29,256 nucleotides of DNA from Chlorobium sp. GTDB taxonomy: Bacteria; Bacteroidota; Chlorobiia; Chlorobiales; Chlorobiaceae. Location: NCBI GenBank assembly GCA_028280025.1, contig JANQMO010000015.1:1-29256 (forward strand), in the 5' to 3' direction. Made by a program: the position numbers and the translations under genes. Positions 16,122-24,682 of this stretch are shown here, piece after piece. The first letter of the stretch is position 1; each line of letters opens with the position of its first letter. The notes beneath the pieces were generated by a model. That model saw only the letters and a list, made by a program, of their open reading frames with translations. It made no database searches and had not been told where the DNA came from.

Positions 16122-17132
16122 ATGGAAATCCCTTCCTGTCCTATACATGACAAAACCGCACATGTCCCTTTCCTGGAAGTCACAGACAGGCTCGATCAGG
16201 ACAACGGCGTAAAATGGCAGCTTGTCCGGAATCCGGCATCAGGGTTGATCTACCTCTCTCCCCGCCCTGCCGAGAATGAAATCGCAGCCTACTACCCTGC
16301 AGATTCTTACGACCCGCATCTATCCCTTTCGGGAGCGATCAGTTTTCGCAACCGCTTATACCTTTTCACCAGGCGCCTGCTCATCAATTGGAAAGCATCG
16401 CTGATAGAAAAACAGAGCCCGCCGCTCTTACCCGGATCGACCGTTCTCGAGATCGGCTGCTCCACGGGTGAGCTCCTCGATGCGATCCGTCAAAGAAACG
16501 GCATTCAACCGAAGAACTGTCTGGGCTATGAAAAAAACCGGAAAGCCGCACGGTATGCCGGGGAGAAGTACGGTTTGACTGTTCAAACAGCGGACTTCTG
16601 CCAGAACCCGCCTGAAGGAACCTTCAACCTGCTCATTTTCTGGCACTCGCTCGAACACCTGCACCGGATCAACGAAACCCTCGACATAGCTGCAAAGCGG
16701 CTCGATAAAAACGGCGTTATGGTTATCACCCTGCCGAACGCCGCAAGCCTTGATGCAGCCCTTTACGGTCCGCACTGGGTAGCCTGGGATCCTCCCCGGC
16801 ACCTCTACCATTTCACACCGGCAACGCTCGGCAAGCTGCTCAACCGGCACGGCCTGGAAATAACCTCCATGCACTCGTGCATACCGGACACGTTCTATAA
16901 CTGTCTTTACAGCGAGGAAAACATCCGGATGGAAAAAGGCGGCTCAGGATTGCTGCATCTTGCAAAGGGAATATTGCGGGGGGTGCAAAGCACAGCTGCA
17001 GGAATGCGAAATCATCAGCTGTCTTCGACGCTGTTGTATACCGCTAAACGATCATCAAGCAAGTCACCAACCTCAATAGTTCTGCCGGCGTCGCTGTCAG
17101 CAAGTCCGCTCTCAATTACCTGGCGAACATAA
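16122..17132 (+). CDS. Class I SAM-dependent methyltransferase, C-terminus altered
   Basis: A 336-residue methyltransferase with a Rossmann fold. The SAM-binding motif I is VLEIGCSTGELLDAI (108-122), followed by the acidic residue region GYEKNRKAARYA and the motif FNLLIFWHSLEHL. The segment WDPPRHLYHFTPATLGKLL is typical of methyltransferases in polysaccharide or lipid gene sets. The substrate is unknown. The normal family ending appears to be around residue 310 (STLLYTAKR). The following ~26 residues, rich in Ser, Pro and Leu, are the antisense reading of the convergent antitoxin-like gene, so the tail is probably acquired. The two genes overlap by 118 bp. Confidence 0.82.
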   Translation: MEIPSCPIHDKTAHVPFLEVTDRLDQDNGVKWQLVRNPASGLIYLSPRPAENEIAAYYPADSYDPHLSLSGAISFRNRLYLFTRRLLINWKASLIEKQSPPLLPGSTVLEIGCSTGELLDAIRQRNGIQPKNCLGYEKNRKAARYAGEKYGLTVQTADFCQNPPEGTFNLLIFWHSLEHLHRINETLDIAAKRLDKNGVMVITLPNAASLDAALYGPHWVAWDPPRHLYHFTPATLGKLLNRHGLEITSMHSCIPDTFYNCLYSEENIRMEKGGSGLLHLAKGILRGVQSTAAGMRNHQLSSTLLYTAKRSSSKSPTSIVLPASLSASPLSITWRT

Positions 17133-17221
17133 ATCTCATAAATCAAATCATCCCAAGTTGCATTATCAGGCATCTTGTTCACAAGCTTATGCGCCTGATC
17201 CCTTTCAAACGCTGTTGACAT
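17015..17221 (-). CDS. Orphan antitoxin-like small protein
   Basis: A 68-residue protein with an excellent ribosome binding site (AGGAGG, rightly spaced) before the ATG at 17221. The core ATWDDLIYEIYVRQVIESGL followed by DAGRTI matches a widespread family of short proteins found upstream of RelE/ParE-type toxins, where they act as antitoxins. Here no toxin gene follows: downstream lies the methyltransferase on the opposite strand, with 118 bp of overlap. The last residues (DDRLAVYNSVEDS) are encoded by the strand complementary to the methyltransferase 3' end and may not be native. A longer frame starts at 17287 but lacks a ribosome binding site. Confidence 0.7.
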   Translation of the reverse strand: MSTAFERDQAHKLVNKMPDNATWDDLIYEIYVRQVIESGLADSDAGRTIEVGDLLDDRLAVYNSVEDS

Positions 17222-17326
17222 AAAAACCTCCTGAAACTGAACAGTTATCCATCTCTTGTATTCACAAAAATCAATAAACTCAAGCACAAGAGCAAATTTT
17301 CAACTGGAGTCCTTACATGTTCAACT

Positions 17327-18712
17327 CTAATCCTGAGCCTCAGCCCTCACTGTCCTGCCAAGCGCCCTGTCGCACTCAACCCGGGCGATAAGGTAATCGT
17401 AGACTGCCTGAAGATAGTTGGTTTTCGCCTTGTTCAACTGCAGTTCGGCGTCGGCGAGCTCGAGCCGGGAACCCACGCCCTCGCGAAATCGCAGGAGAGT
17501 AATGCCGTAGCTCCGCTCGGCAGTACGGATGGTTCGGTCCTGCACCTCAATCCTTTTTCGAGACTCATCGAGACCGGAAAGCTTCATCTCCACCTCAGCA
17601 CGGATGTCGGCTTTCAGATCTTCGAGTCTCGTCATGGTCTGGAGACGACCGAGCTTTGCCTGCTCTACCTGCGAACTGATCCGGAAACCGGTAAATATCG
17701 GCAAAGAAACCTGCAAGCCCACCGATGAGGTTACCGGCCAGTCGGTGTCACCAAGCGCAATGCCGTCATTGAACTGTGTCTGGGCCTGAAGCTGGCCTAC
17801 GGCGGTGACGGCAGGAAACCGCTCCGCCCTGAACGCGGCTACATTCTGCGCTTCTGCTGCAACCTGCAGTTCGAGCCGACGGACTTCAGGCCTTGCCGAC
17901 AACGCCTCCTGATAGGCTTCCCTGGCGGTTGCCGGGTATTGGCCCTCCTGAAAAACAAGGGAGTCTGTCAGGACAATAGGAGTCTCGGGATCGATGCCTA
18001 TTGCATTCTTGAGCTGTGTCCTCGCCGTTGCTGCGCTGTTTTTTGCCTGAATGAGGTCGGGCTTGACGTTTTCAACCGAGAGAAAGGCTTTGAGCGTATC
18101 GATATCGGCCGCGACACCTTGCCTGAACCGGGCTCTGCTGTCACTGAGGGCTGTCATCCAGCGGGATAGGCTTTGTTCCAGGATACCGACCTGCTCTTCG
18201 GTTATAAGAGCATTGTAATACGCTCTTCTTATTATGCTGATAACACCGGCTTCCGCCTGGCGGTAGGCCTCCATACTGATCTTTCTCGCCGCGGATGATG
18301 CCCGAATCCCCGCAAGAGCCTTGAGATTGAAGACAGGCTGGCTCAGCGACAGAGTGCCAACCATGGCATTGTCCTGACTGATCTCCAGAGGAAGCAGTCT
18401 TGTCGGATCACTGCCGGTGATATCAGGAAAATATATGACTGAAGGTTCGAGGGTTCTTGTGTAATCGAACGCCGCGTCGAGCTGCGGCAAAACCGCCGAC
18501 CATGCTTCCCGGACCTGCTGTCCGGCAACCGCGCGATCGAGGCGCGCGACCTCGAGATCCCTGTTTCGTTCGAGACCTTCGGCCACGGCTTTTTCGAGTG
18601 ACAACCTGATCTCCTGTCCGGCGCCGGCTTTCGTTTCGGCAGCAAGAATCAGCCGGGGCAGAAACCCGGAAGCAAGGAGTAAAAGAAGGAATATGGGGCC
18701 GGTACGACACAT
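17327..18712 (-). CDS. TolC-family outer-membrane efflux protein
   Basis: A 461-residue outer-membrane channel protein. A signal peptide is clear at residues 1-25 (basic start, FLLLLLASGFLPRLILAA). Two repeats of the OEP domain follow, with the long coiled-coil helices typical of TolC (for example QAEAGVISIIRRAYYNALIT and later DIRAEVEMKLSGLDESRKRI), ending in LNKAKTNYLQAVYDYLIARV. TolC trimers form the exit duct for RND, ABC or MFS pumps or type I secretion. No pump or membrane-fusion gene is next to it, so the partner is encoded elsewhere. It lies 56 bp after rarA and is transcribed the same way. Confidence 0.93.
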   Translation of the reverse strand: MCRTGPIFLLLLLASGFLPRLILAAETKAGAGQEIRLSLEKAVAEGLERNRDLEVARLDRAVAGQQVREAWSAVLPQLDAAFDYTRTLEPSVIYFPDITGSDPTRLLPLEISQDNAMVGTLSLSQPVFNLKALAGIRASSAARKISMEAYRQAEAGVISIIRRAYYNALITEEQVGILEQSLSRWMTALSDSRARFRQGVAADIDTLKAFLSVENVKPDLIQAKNSAATARTQLKNAIGIDPETPIVLTDSLVFQEGQYPATAREAYQEALSARPEVRRLELQVAAEAQNVAAFRAERFPAVTAVGQLQAQTQFNDGIALGDTDWPVTSSVGLQVSLPIFTGFRISSQVEQAKLGRLQTMTRLEDLKADIRAEVEMKLSGLDESRKRIEVQDRTIRTAERSYGITLLRFREGVGSRLELADAELQLNKAKTNYLQAVYDYLIARVECDRALGRTVRAEAQD

Positions 18713-18768
18713 GGCGCAATCTTACTTGAGAGAATGTCACGCAAAATATAACGATTCAACGGAAACGT

Positions 18769-20106
18769 TCAATACTTCCTTCCCCATAGTTTCTCGAGAC
18801 GCTCCCTGATGAATTTTTCTCTCCCCTCTTCTGTCGGCAGATAAAACAACTCTTCAAGCCCTTCCGGCAGATACCGCTCCTGTACGAAATGCTCCGGGAA
18901 GTCATGCGGATACCTGTAATCTTTACCGTAGCCGGATTGCTTCATGAAGGTTGTCGGCGCGTTGTGCAAATGCATCGGGACCGCCGCCTCCTGATGCTCG
19001 GCGGCACAGCGTTGCGCCCCATGCAACGCTTTGTAGCTTGCGTTTGATTTCGGAGCCCCCGCAAGGTAGGTAACCCCCTGTGCGAGGTTTATCCCGGCTT
19101 CGGGCAGGCCGATGACTTCGACAGCATGAAAAACCGATATTGCCAGCGTCAATGCGTAGGGATCGGCATTACCGATATCTTCGCTGGCAAAGATCACCAT
19201 TCTGCGTGCGATGAATTTCGGGTCCTCCCCTCCTTCGAGCATCCTTGCAAGCCAGAACAGAGCAGCGTCAGGGTCAGAGCCCCTCAAGGACTTGATAAAA
19301 GCCGAAATGATATCGTAATGCGATTCGCCCTTCTTGTCATAGACCGGCAGTTTTTTCTGCAGTACCGTCTCGAGAAGATCGCGGCTCAGGTGAACGGGTA
19401 CCTCCGGTGAATCCGGTATCGACAGGGCGGCTTCGACGGCATTGAGTGCTTTTCGCGCGTCTCCTCCGGCATACCGCAGGAGATAGTCCCAATCGTCGAT
19501 GACTGTCTTATACGGCGCAATGAGCGGATCGTCCTGCATGGCTTTCCTGACAAGTGCTTCGATATCGCCTTTTTCAAGCGGCTCGAGAATATAGACCTGC
19601 ATCCTGCTCATAAGGGCGGCATTGACTTCGAATGAAGGATTTTCTGTTGTCGCACCGATGAGTATGACAATCCCCTGCTCGATAGCGTGCAGGAGAGAAT
19701 CCTGCTGCGCCTTGTTGAATCGATGAATTTCGTCGATAAAAAGCAGTGTCTGGCGGCGTTCCATGCGTTGCGCCGCCCCGGCAAGCTCCAGGGCTTTGCG
19801 AACATCTTTGACACCGGCATCGACGGCAGAGAGTGCATCGAACTGGAAATCAAGTGATCCCGCGCATATTTCAGCAAGAGTGGTTTTGCCGGAACCGGGA
19901 GGCCCCCAGAAAATCATCGACGGCAACCGGCCCTGCTCGATAAACTTGCGGATCGGCCCGTCTTTTCCGACGAGATGATCCTGGCCGAACATGTCATCGA
20001 GTGTCCGGGGGCGAACACGCTCTGCAAGCGGCTGGAAATGCTCTGCGGCCTTTTGTTTCGAAGACAGGCCGAAAAGATCATCCTGGCTCTGCGTCCCTCC
20101 CGGCAT
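18769..20106 (-). CDS. rarA: Replication-associated recombination ATPase RarA
   Basis: A 445-residue AAA+ ATPase of the RarA/MgsA/WRNIP1 family. Walker A is GPPGSGKTT (68-76), Walker B is LLFIDEIHRFNKAQQD (121-136), and the sensor-1 region reads GATTENPSFE. The C-terminal domain shows the family signature of SDPDAALFWLARMLEGGEDP. RarA acts at stalled replication forks and single-strand gaps. Its ATG overlaps the ribE stop by one base (TGATG), giving tight coupling with riboflavin synthase. The length is normal. Confidence 0.95.
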   Translation of the reverse strand: MPGGTQSQDDLFGLSSKQKAAEHFQPLAERVRPRTLDDMFGQDHLVGKDGPIRKFIEQGRLPSMIFWGPPGSGKTTLAEICAGSLDFQFDALSAVDAGVKDVRKALELAGAAQRMERRQTLLFIDEIHRFNKAQQDSLLHAIEQGIVILIGATTENPSFEVNAALMSRMQVYILEPLEKGDIEALVRKAMQDDPLIAPYKTVIDDWDYLLRYAGGDARKALNAVEAALSIPDSPEVPVHLSRDLLETVLQKKLPVYDKKGESHYDIISAFIKSLRGSDPDAALFWLARMLEGGEDPKFIARRMVIFASEDIGNADPYALTLAISVFHAVEVIGLPEAGINLAQGVTYLAGAPKSNASYKALHGAQRCAAEHQEAAVPMHLHNAPTTFMKQSGYGKDYRYPHDFPEHFVQERYLPEGLEELFYLPTEEGREKFIRERLEKLWGRKY

Positions 20107-20768
20107 CAGAATCCCAGGCCGGCAAGCCAGTCCTCGCTGATGGAAGATGAAGAAGCGTCATCGCCGGTCCCTTTCAGCAGGACATTTTGTCTTGCGATGT
20201 ATTTACCGAGAATGTCAAATTCGAGGTTGACACTATCCCCTTCCCTGAGATCATCGATCGTGGTATTTTCGAAGGTATAGGGAATGACCGCTACGGAAAA
20301 ACTGTCATCGCGGACACTTGCAACCGTCAGGCTGACGCCGTTGATCGCAATCGAGCCGACCGGCACGATGTAGGGCTGATAGTCCGATGGAAACGCAACC
20401 CGTATCTCCCGGCTCCCGCCCAGGTCGTAAACGCCCTGCACCTTGCCGACACAGTCGACATGCCCCTGGACAAAATGACCCCCAAGCCTGTCCATGGGAC
20501 GAAGGGCTCTTTCAAGGTTGACCGCCGTACCCGGAACAAAGGAGCCCAGGGTTGTTTTTCTCAGCGTTTCCGCTACGGTATCGACATCGAACGTATCATC
20601 GCCAAGGACAACAACGGTCTGGCATGCCCCGTTGATCGAAACACTTTCATCGACAGCAAGGTCACTGAACTCGTTCCGGTTCGTGTAACGAACGGTCATC
20701 CGCAGGTTCGAGCCGTTGCTCCTCGTCGAAACAACCGTTCCGATATCCTTGACGATCCCGGTAAACAT
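20106..20768 (-). CDS. ribE: Riboflavin synthase, alpha-type
   Basis: A 220-residue riboflavin synthase made of two lumazine-binding barrels. MFTGIVKDIGTV is the standard N-terminus. Barrel one contains GACQTVV, where most enzymes have GvCLTV, and barrel two contains GSIAINGVSLTVASV, with GHFVQGHVDCVG linking them. The enzyme converts two molecules of dimethyl-ribityl-lumazine to riboflavin. It starts 6 bp after the tpx stop and overlaps rarA by one base. Called ribC in E. coli. Confidence 0.95.
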   Translation of the reverse strand: MFTGIVKDIGTVVSTRSNGSNLRMTVRYTNRNEFSDLAVDESVSINGACQTVVVLGDDTFDVDTVAETLRKTTLGSFVPGTAVNLERALRPMDRLGGHFVQGHVDCVGKVQGVYDLGGSREIRVAFPSDYQPYIVPVGSIAINGVSLTVASVRDDSFSVAVIPYTFENTTIDDLREGDSVNLEFDILGKYIARQNVLLKGTGDDASSSSISEDWLAGLGF

Positions 20769-20774
20769 AAACGC

Positions 20775-21275
20775 TTACACCATGGCCTTTAAAGCTTCTT
20801 CGTAATCCGGCTCCTGCGTTATCTCCGGTACCTGTTCGGCATAGATAACTTTTCCTTCAGGATCGATGATCACGACCGCTCTTGAAAGGATTCCTTTCAA
20901 AGGACCATCGGCCATCGTCACGCCGTAATCCTGCCCGAATTCAGGAGAACGGAACACAGAAAGAGACACAACGTTCTCGATCCCTTCAACCTCGCAGAAA
21001 CGTTTGTGCGCGAACGGAAGATCGGCGGATACACAAAGGACTACTGCGCCGGGAATTGAGGAAGCTTCGAGATTGAAGCGCCTCACCGAAGCTGCGCAGA
21101 CCGGGGTATCGAGACTGGGAAATATGTTCAGGACAACCGTTTTTCCGGCATAGTCCGCAAGATTGGACTCTGAAAGATCTTTGTTGACAAGGGTGAAAGA
21201 AGGCGCTGCCGTTCCATTCTCAGGCAGCTCAGCGACAGTATTGACGGGATTTCCTTTTAACGTAATGGTAGCCAT
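20775..21275 (-). CDS. tpx: Thiol peroxidase Tpx
   Basis: A 166-residue atypical 2-Cys peroxiredoxin. The peroxidatic cysteine is C60 in PSLDTPVCAASVRRF and the resolving cysteine is C94 in DLPFAHKRFC, the spacing typical of Tpx. It reduces hydrogen and alkyl peroxides with thioredoxin as donor, useful to a strict anaerobe that meets oxygen. It is probably the first gene of a tpx-ribE-rarA transcript; the 370 bp upstream contain its control region. An extra cysteine, C81 in VLCVSADL, is also common in the family. Confidence 0.96.
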   Translation of the reverse strand: MATITLKGNPVNTVAELPENGTAAPSFTLVNKDLSESNLADYAGKTVVLNIFPSLDTPVCAASVRRFNLEASSIPGAVVLCVSADLPFAHKRFCEVEGIENVVSLSVFRSPEFGQDYGVTMADGPLKGILSRAVVIIDPEGKVIYAEQVPEITQEPDYEEALKAMV

Positions 21276-21463
21276 ATTTGTTATACCGCGTTTTACAGTT
21301 TTGAAAAAATGATGAATAGTGAAAAGTTACAAACAGAATTGCAGGATCGTAAACAGTGAGGCAAACGAGAAAAATCCGACCAAAGTTCCCGTAAATACTC
21401 GTGAATCGTGAATCGTGAATAATGGAAGATAGCTTACATGATACATGACGCAACCGGAAAGTC

Positions 21464-21510
21464 ATGCCGCCCCGTGTAATAACCGGAATATTACACAGGG
21501 GATGCGGCAT
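21464..21510. repeat. Imperfect inverted repeat
   Basis: atgccgccccgtgtaat (21464-21480) pairs imperfectly with attacac-agggg-atgcggcat (21490-21510), with small bulges. The stem is long enough to form in RNA from either strand. Its role is unknown; it may be part of a terminator or a short dispersed repeat. Confidence 0.4.
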
Positions 21511-21529
21511 CCATACTGACGCTGGACAG

Positions 21530-21557
21530 AAAAATGAATCCCCGGAAAAGCCCGGGG
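21530..21557 (-). terminator. Possible terminator of doxX
   Basis: ccccgg (21540-21545) pairs with ccgggg (21552-21557). On the leftward strand the hairpin is followed by ATTCATTTTTCTG, a short T-tract, about 90 bp after the doxX stop. The T-tract is offset from the stem, so the call is modest. Confidence 0.4.
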
Positions 21558-21645
21558 ATAATGAACAAAGGACAACCCAACACTGAAAACTGCCCGCGGT
21601 CACCTGCCGACTGACAGCATCCCATATTCTTCACTCGTCACTTCT

Positions 21646-22068
21646 TCAGTCCCACACACCTCTTCCCCTCGAAATGCTGTAGCTTCCCGAACCGAGAAAA
21701 ACAATGGCGAGGGAACCGATCAAGTAAAGTAACTGAAGCTCAAGAGCGTGACCGCCATGTTTTGTCAGGGAAAACAGTTCGCCCGCATGAACCAGATAGA
21801 TCGCCATGACCATGACGAATGTTTCGACGAGTGCGGCCGGTCGTGAAAGGATCCCGAGAACAATAAGCAAAGGGGCGATCACCTCACCGAGAAAAACACC
21901 GTAGGCAAGAAATCCGGGCAGCCCGGCATCCGTTACCGTTTTTTCAATGAAACCAATTCCGTTTTTCAGCTTGTGGACACCGTGAAACAGCATTAATCCG
22001 CCAACTGAAAGACGCAGCAGCAATTTGCCAAGATCGTTGTTATGCACGATTCGATTAATGATATCCAT
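21646..22068 (-). CDS. DoxX-family membrane protein
   Basis: A 140-residue protein with four membrane helices and the DoxX pattern: LLRLSVGGLMLFHGVHKLKN near the N-terminus, then GLPGFLAYGVFLGEVIAPLL and an E-rich third helix. DoxX/DoxD relatives occur in quinone-linked oxidoreductases and as small redox-related membrane proteins; no specific substrate can be given. I start at the ATG at 22068, giving MDIINRIVHNN; the frame extends to 22167 but the added N-terminus is a hydrophobic stretch with no family support. Confidence 0.8.
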   Translation of the reverse strand: MDIINRIVHNNDLGKLLLRLSVGGLMLFHGVHKLKNGIGFIEKTVTDAGLPGFLAYGVFLGEVIAPLLIVLGILSRPAALVETFVMVMAIYLVHAGELFSLTKHGGHALELQLLYLIGSLAIVFLGSGSYSISRGRGVWD

Positions 22069-22149
22069 AGTATAGAAGATGGAAGTTGAAAAAAAGAGAA
22101 CTGCTGAAGCAAAAGAGAATCGAAGGAAATATAAAGCTTTTCTAAATAA

Positions 22150-22190
22150 CAACGCCGGACTGTCCAACGGAGAAGAACAGGCCGGCGTTG
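22150..22190 (-). terminator. Terminator of the porin gene
   Basis: caacgccgg (22150-22158) and ccggcgttg (22182-22190) pair perfectly over 9 bp, extended after one mismatch by ACTGT/ACAG-type pairing. On the leftward strand TTATTT follows. It lies about 50 bp after the porin stop and fits a rho-independent terminator with a short U-tract. Confidence 0.6.
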
Positions 22191-22242
22191 TAGGATGTTG
22201 TCAACGTAAAAAAACCAGAAAGAACAATTACATCATATCAGC

Positions 22243-23244
22243 TCACATGGCGGTATACTTGAAATTGTAGACCATACCAACGGAGAAAACGTACGGAGCG
22301 TGATCCATCATATCGAGATCGGCCCAGCTGGCCTGCGCATAGATCTTCGCGTTGTCAAGGAGGTGGTGAGCGACACCGCCGGTGATACCCATACCTTCTG
22401 CACTACCTCCGTCAACCAGGCCGACAGACAATGAAACATCGGTTTTTTTCATCATCGCGGTCCCTGTAACGTAGAAATAGTTGACGTCATCACCGTTGTT
22501 GACATTTTCATACGAAACGCCTCCTTTCCAGCCATCTCCTTTGTAGGATGCGTAAGCACGGACAGCTTCGCTGTCGGGATCAAATTTAGCCCAAATTCCC
22601 TGGGTTTCAGGGCTGTCGGCATACACGGCACCAACAGTCAGACCGTCTTTACTGTATGAACCACCTGCAAGCCAGGCCATGTCGTTTTCCAGAGGTTTAC
22701 CATCATCGAAGGCAATACTGCCGACAAACTTGAAGCCGTTGAAATTAGGCGTAACATACTGGACGGTGTTGTTCTGAAAGCTGTTTGTTGCAGGAGACAG
22801 ACCGTAAGTAGCTCCGGATTTTCCAAATCCACCTGTTGAGGAGATCGTCTGCGTATCGTAGAACGGATCGATCTTGACTCCCGGCATCTTGTAGGCGTTG
22901 CTCATGCGGCCGAAACTCAGCTTACCATATTCACACTCTAAGCCGCCAAAGAAGAAACGCGTGGTAAAAGCATCGCCACCATCGACACTAGGCGAGCCTG
23001 TTTGCAAATGAATAAACACTTTTCCGTATTCATTGCCGTGGGATGCCTTGATACCGAAACGTGAAGCATTGTCCTCTGCTGTCCAACCCTCATCGTCCTC
23101 GAGACCAGTCATATCCTGGAAGCCGATAGAGTAACGAAGGTTACCATAAAGTGTAACACTGGGCTTGTACTCTTTTGCCTGAAGGGCAGAAGGAAGCGCC
23201 CAAACCATAACAAGGCACAAAAGTGCCAGAATCTTTTTTTTCAT
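22243..23244 (-). CDS. Outer-membrane porin (Gram-negative porin family)
   Basis: A 333-residue beta-barrel porin. A signal peptide spans residues 1-23 with cleavage after ALQA. The mature start KEYKPSVTLYGNLRYSIGFQ and repeated alternating strands (FGGLECEYGKLSFGRMSNAY) match general porins; SFGRMSNAY resembles the family motif LGRQ at the eyelet strand. The end reads VFSVGMVYNFKYTAM, so the last residue is Met rather than the usual Phe; the Phe lies four residues earlier. It is probably abundant, being monocistronic with its own upstream region and terminator. Solute specificity cannot be told. Confidence 0.88.
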   Translation of the reverse strand: MKKKILALLCLVMVWALPSALQAKEYKPSVTLYGNLRYSIGFQDMTGLEDDEGWTAEDNASRFGIKASHGNEYGKVFIHLQTGSPSVDGGDAFTTRFFFGGLECEYGKLSFGRMSNAYKMPGVKIDPFYDTQTISSTGGFGKSGATYGLSPATNSFQNNTVQYVTPNFNGFKFVGSIAFDDGKPLENDMAWLAGGSYSKDGLTVGAVYADSPETQGIWAKFDPDSEAVRAYASYKGDGWKGGVSYENVNNGDDVNYFYVTGTAMMKKTDVSLSVGLVDGGSAEGMGITGGVAHHLLDNAKIYAQASWADLDMMDHAPYVFSVGMVYNFKYTAM

Positions 23245-23545
23245 GTTGCTGTTCTCTGGGTGTTAGTGTTGCTGTTGCTGATTTCTCCCGGTTTAGCTGG
23301 CAGGAACAGAAAGCGCTCCCGACACACAACCGATAAAATACCCAAGTATATCTCCATATACTCATATATGAGAATAAAAAAAACAATTGTTAAAACCAAA
23401 CAAGAAAGGAAATAAGACGGCAGAATGAATGGCGACTCAGGAGAGAGTGTTCAGCGGCTTTGAGGAAACGTTCAGAAAAGAAGAAAAAGGGCCGGAAAAA
23501 CGAAGCTCACATATCGGAACATTGGCACTGTAAGGCCCAACTCTC
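23245..23545. other. Intergenic region between the porin and ribD
   Basis: About 300 bp. The left half is the porin control region with AT-rich palindromes (see 23345-23391). The right part, just downstream of ribD, has no hairpin with a T-tract and no supported gene. Confidence 0.5.
23345..23391 (-). promoter_or_regulatory. Cluster of palindromes upstream of the porin gene
   Basis: Three perfect palindromes lie within 47 bp: AGTATAT/ATATACT with a 4-bp loop (23345-23362), CTCATATATGAG (23361-23372) and AACAATTGTT (23382-23391). They are 100-150 bp before the porin ATG and could be operator sites. No regulator family is recognised. Confidence 0.35.
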
Positions 23546-24664
23546 TCAGGTATGATGAAGGTAGGCTTCTACCAGGAGATCCTCACCAAAAAAACATGGC
23601 TTTTCATACTGTAAGCGGGGCGCATTGTCTGGCGCTTCCACACCTAACGGGGCAACAGCATCGAGCCCGTCACCCCCGAACAAAAGAGGCGCGATATACA
23701 GGAATATCTTGTCAACCAGGCCGCACTGTATCAGAGAAGCGGCAAGCCGTGGTCCTGATTCCACATAAACCGACAGGATACTTTTTGCATGGAGAACGCA
23801 CATAACCTCCTTCAGATCCAGGCCGGATTCATCCTCGTTGACACAACAGACCTCGATCTCTCTTTCCCGCAGCAGCTCGATGCGGCTGTCTCCCGCCCTG
23901 CCGTTTGCCGTAAAAAGGAGGGTTTTCGCCTCACGATTGAAAACCTTTGCCGTCAGCGGAACACGCAGGTTTCTGTCAAGCACGACTCGCAGGGGATTGC
24001 GACCCTCGACGTGGCGAACGGTTAGAAGAGGATCATCGGCAAGAACAGTGGATGCAGCAGATAACACGGCATCATATCGGCTTCTCTGCCGGTGCACCTC
24101 CTGCCGCGCTTCATTGCCGGTTATCCATTTCGAGAGTCCCTTCCCCGTCGCGACCTTTCCGTCAAGTGTCTCTGCAAGCTTCACTGCGACAAAAGGCATG
24201 CTTTTCTCATGGCTTTTCACAAAAGCTTCATTCAGCTTCAACGCTTTATCGTGCAGGACGTTTTCCAGCACGTCGATTCCCGCATCACGCAGCCGCTGAA
24301 TCCCTTTTCCGGCAACCTTTTCATGCGGGTCTCTGCAAGCCACAACCACACGGGGGATATCTTTCTCGATGATCAGGTCTGCACATGGAGGCGTTTTTCC
24401 GAAATGGGAGCAGGGTTCGAGGTTGACATACAGCGTCGCCTGCTTTAACATCGACTGGTCGCTCACAGAAGCAATGGCATTGACTTCCGCATGCGCTCCG
24501 CCGAAACGTTCATGACAGCCTTCTCCGATCACCCTGCTGCCGGCAACGAGGACTGAACCGACCATCGGGTTGGGACTTACATTACCGGCCCCCTTTTCGG
24601 CAAGCTCGATGCAGCGCGACATGAAACGCTCATGCTGCTGCATTTCTTTTTCGCTTTCGGTCAT
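23546..24664 (-). CDS. ribD: Bifunctional riboflavin deaminase/reductase
   Basis: A 372-residue RibD. The N-terminal deaminase has the zinc site HAEVNA (H58, E60) and PCSHFGKTPPC (C85 and C94). The C-terminal reductase shows AVKLAETLDGKVATGKGLSKWITG and later VESGPRLAASLIQCGLVDKIFLYIAP. It catalyses the two steps after GTP cyclohydrolase II in riboflavin synthesis. The gene begins 18 bp after the dCMP-deaminase-like gene and is probably co-transcribed. Other rib genes are not adjacent, except ribE about 3 kb away in the same direction. Confidence 0.95.
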   Translation of the reverse strand: MTESEKEMQQHERFMSRCIELAEKGAGNVSPNPMVGSVLVAGSRVIGEGCHERFGGAHAEVNAIASVSDQSMLKQATLYVNLEPCSHFGKTPPCADLIIEKDIPRVVVACRDPHEKVAGKGIQRLRDAGIDVLENVLHDKALKLNEAFVKSHEKSMPFVAVKLAETLDGKVATGKGLSKWITGNEARQEVHRQRSRYDAVLSAASTVLADDPLLTVRHVEGRNPLRVVLDRNLRVPLTAKVFNREAKTLLFTANGRAGDSRIELLREREIEVCCVNEDESGLDLKEVMCVLHAKSILSVYVESGPRLAASLIQCGLVDKIFLYIAPLLFGGDGLDAVAPLGVEAPDNAPRLQYEKPCFFGEDLLVEAYLHHT

Positions 24665-24682
24665 TCCGATGCCGCCTGCGGT

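Larger units (their letters stand above)
21276..21645. other. Intergenic region between tpx and doxX
   Basis: This 370-bp gap holds the tpx upstream region, three tandem copies of CGTGAAT (21400-21420), an imperfect inverted repeat (21464-21510) and a GC-rich hairpin (21540-21557). No coding frame looks convincing, although a leftward frame crosses part of it. Confidence 0.5.
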
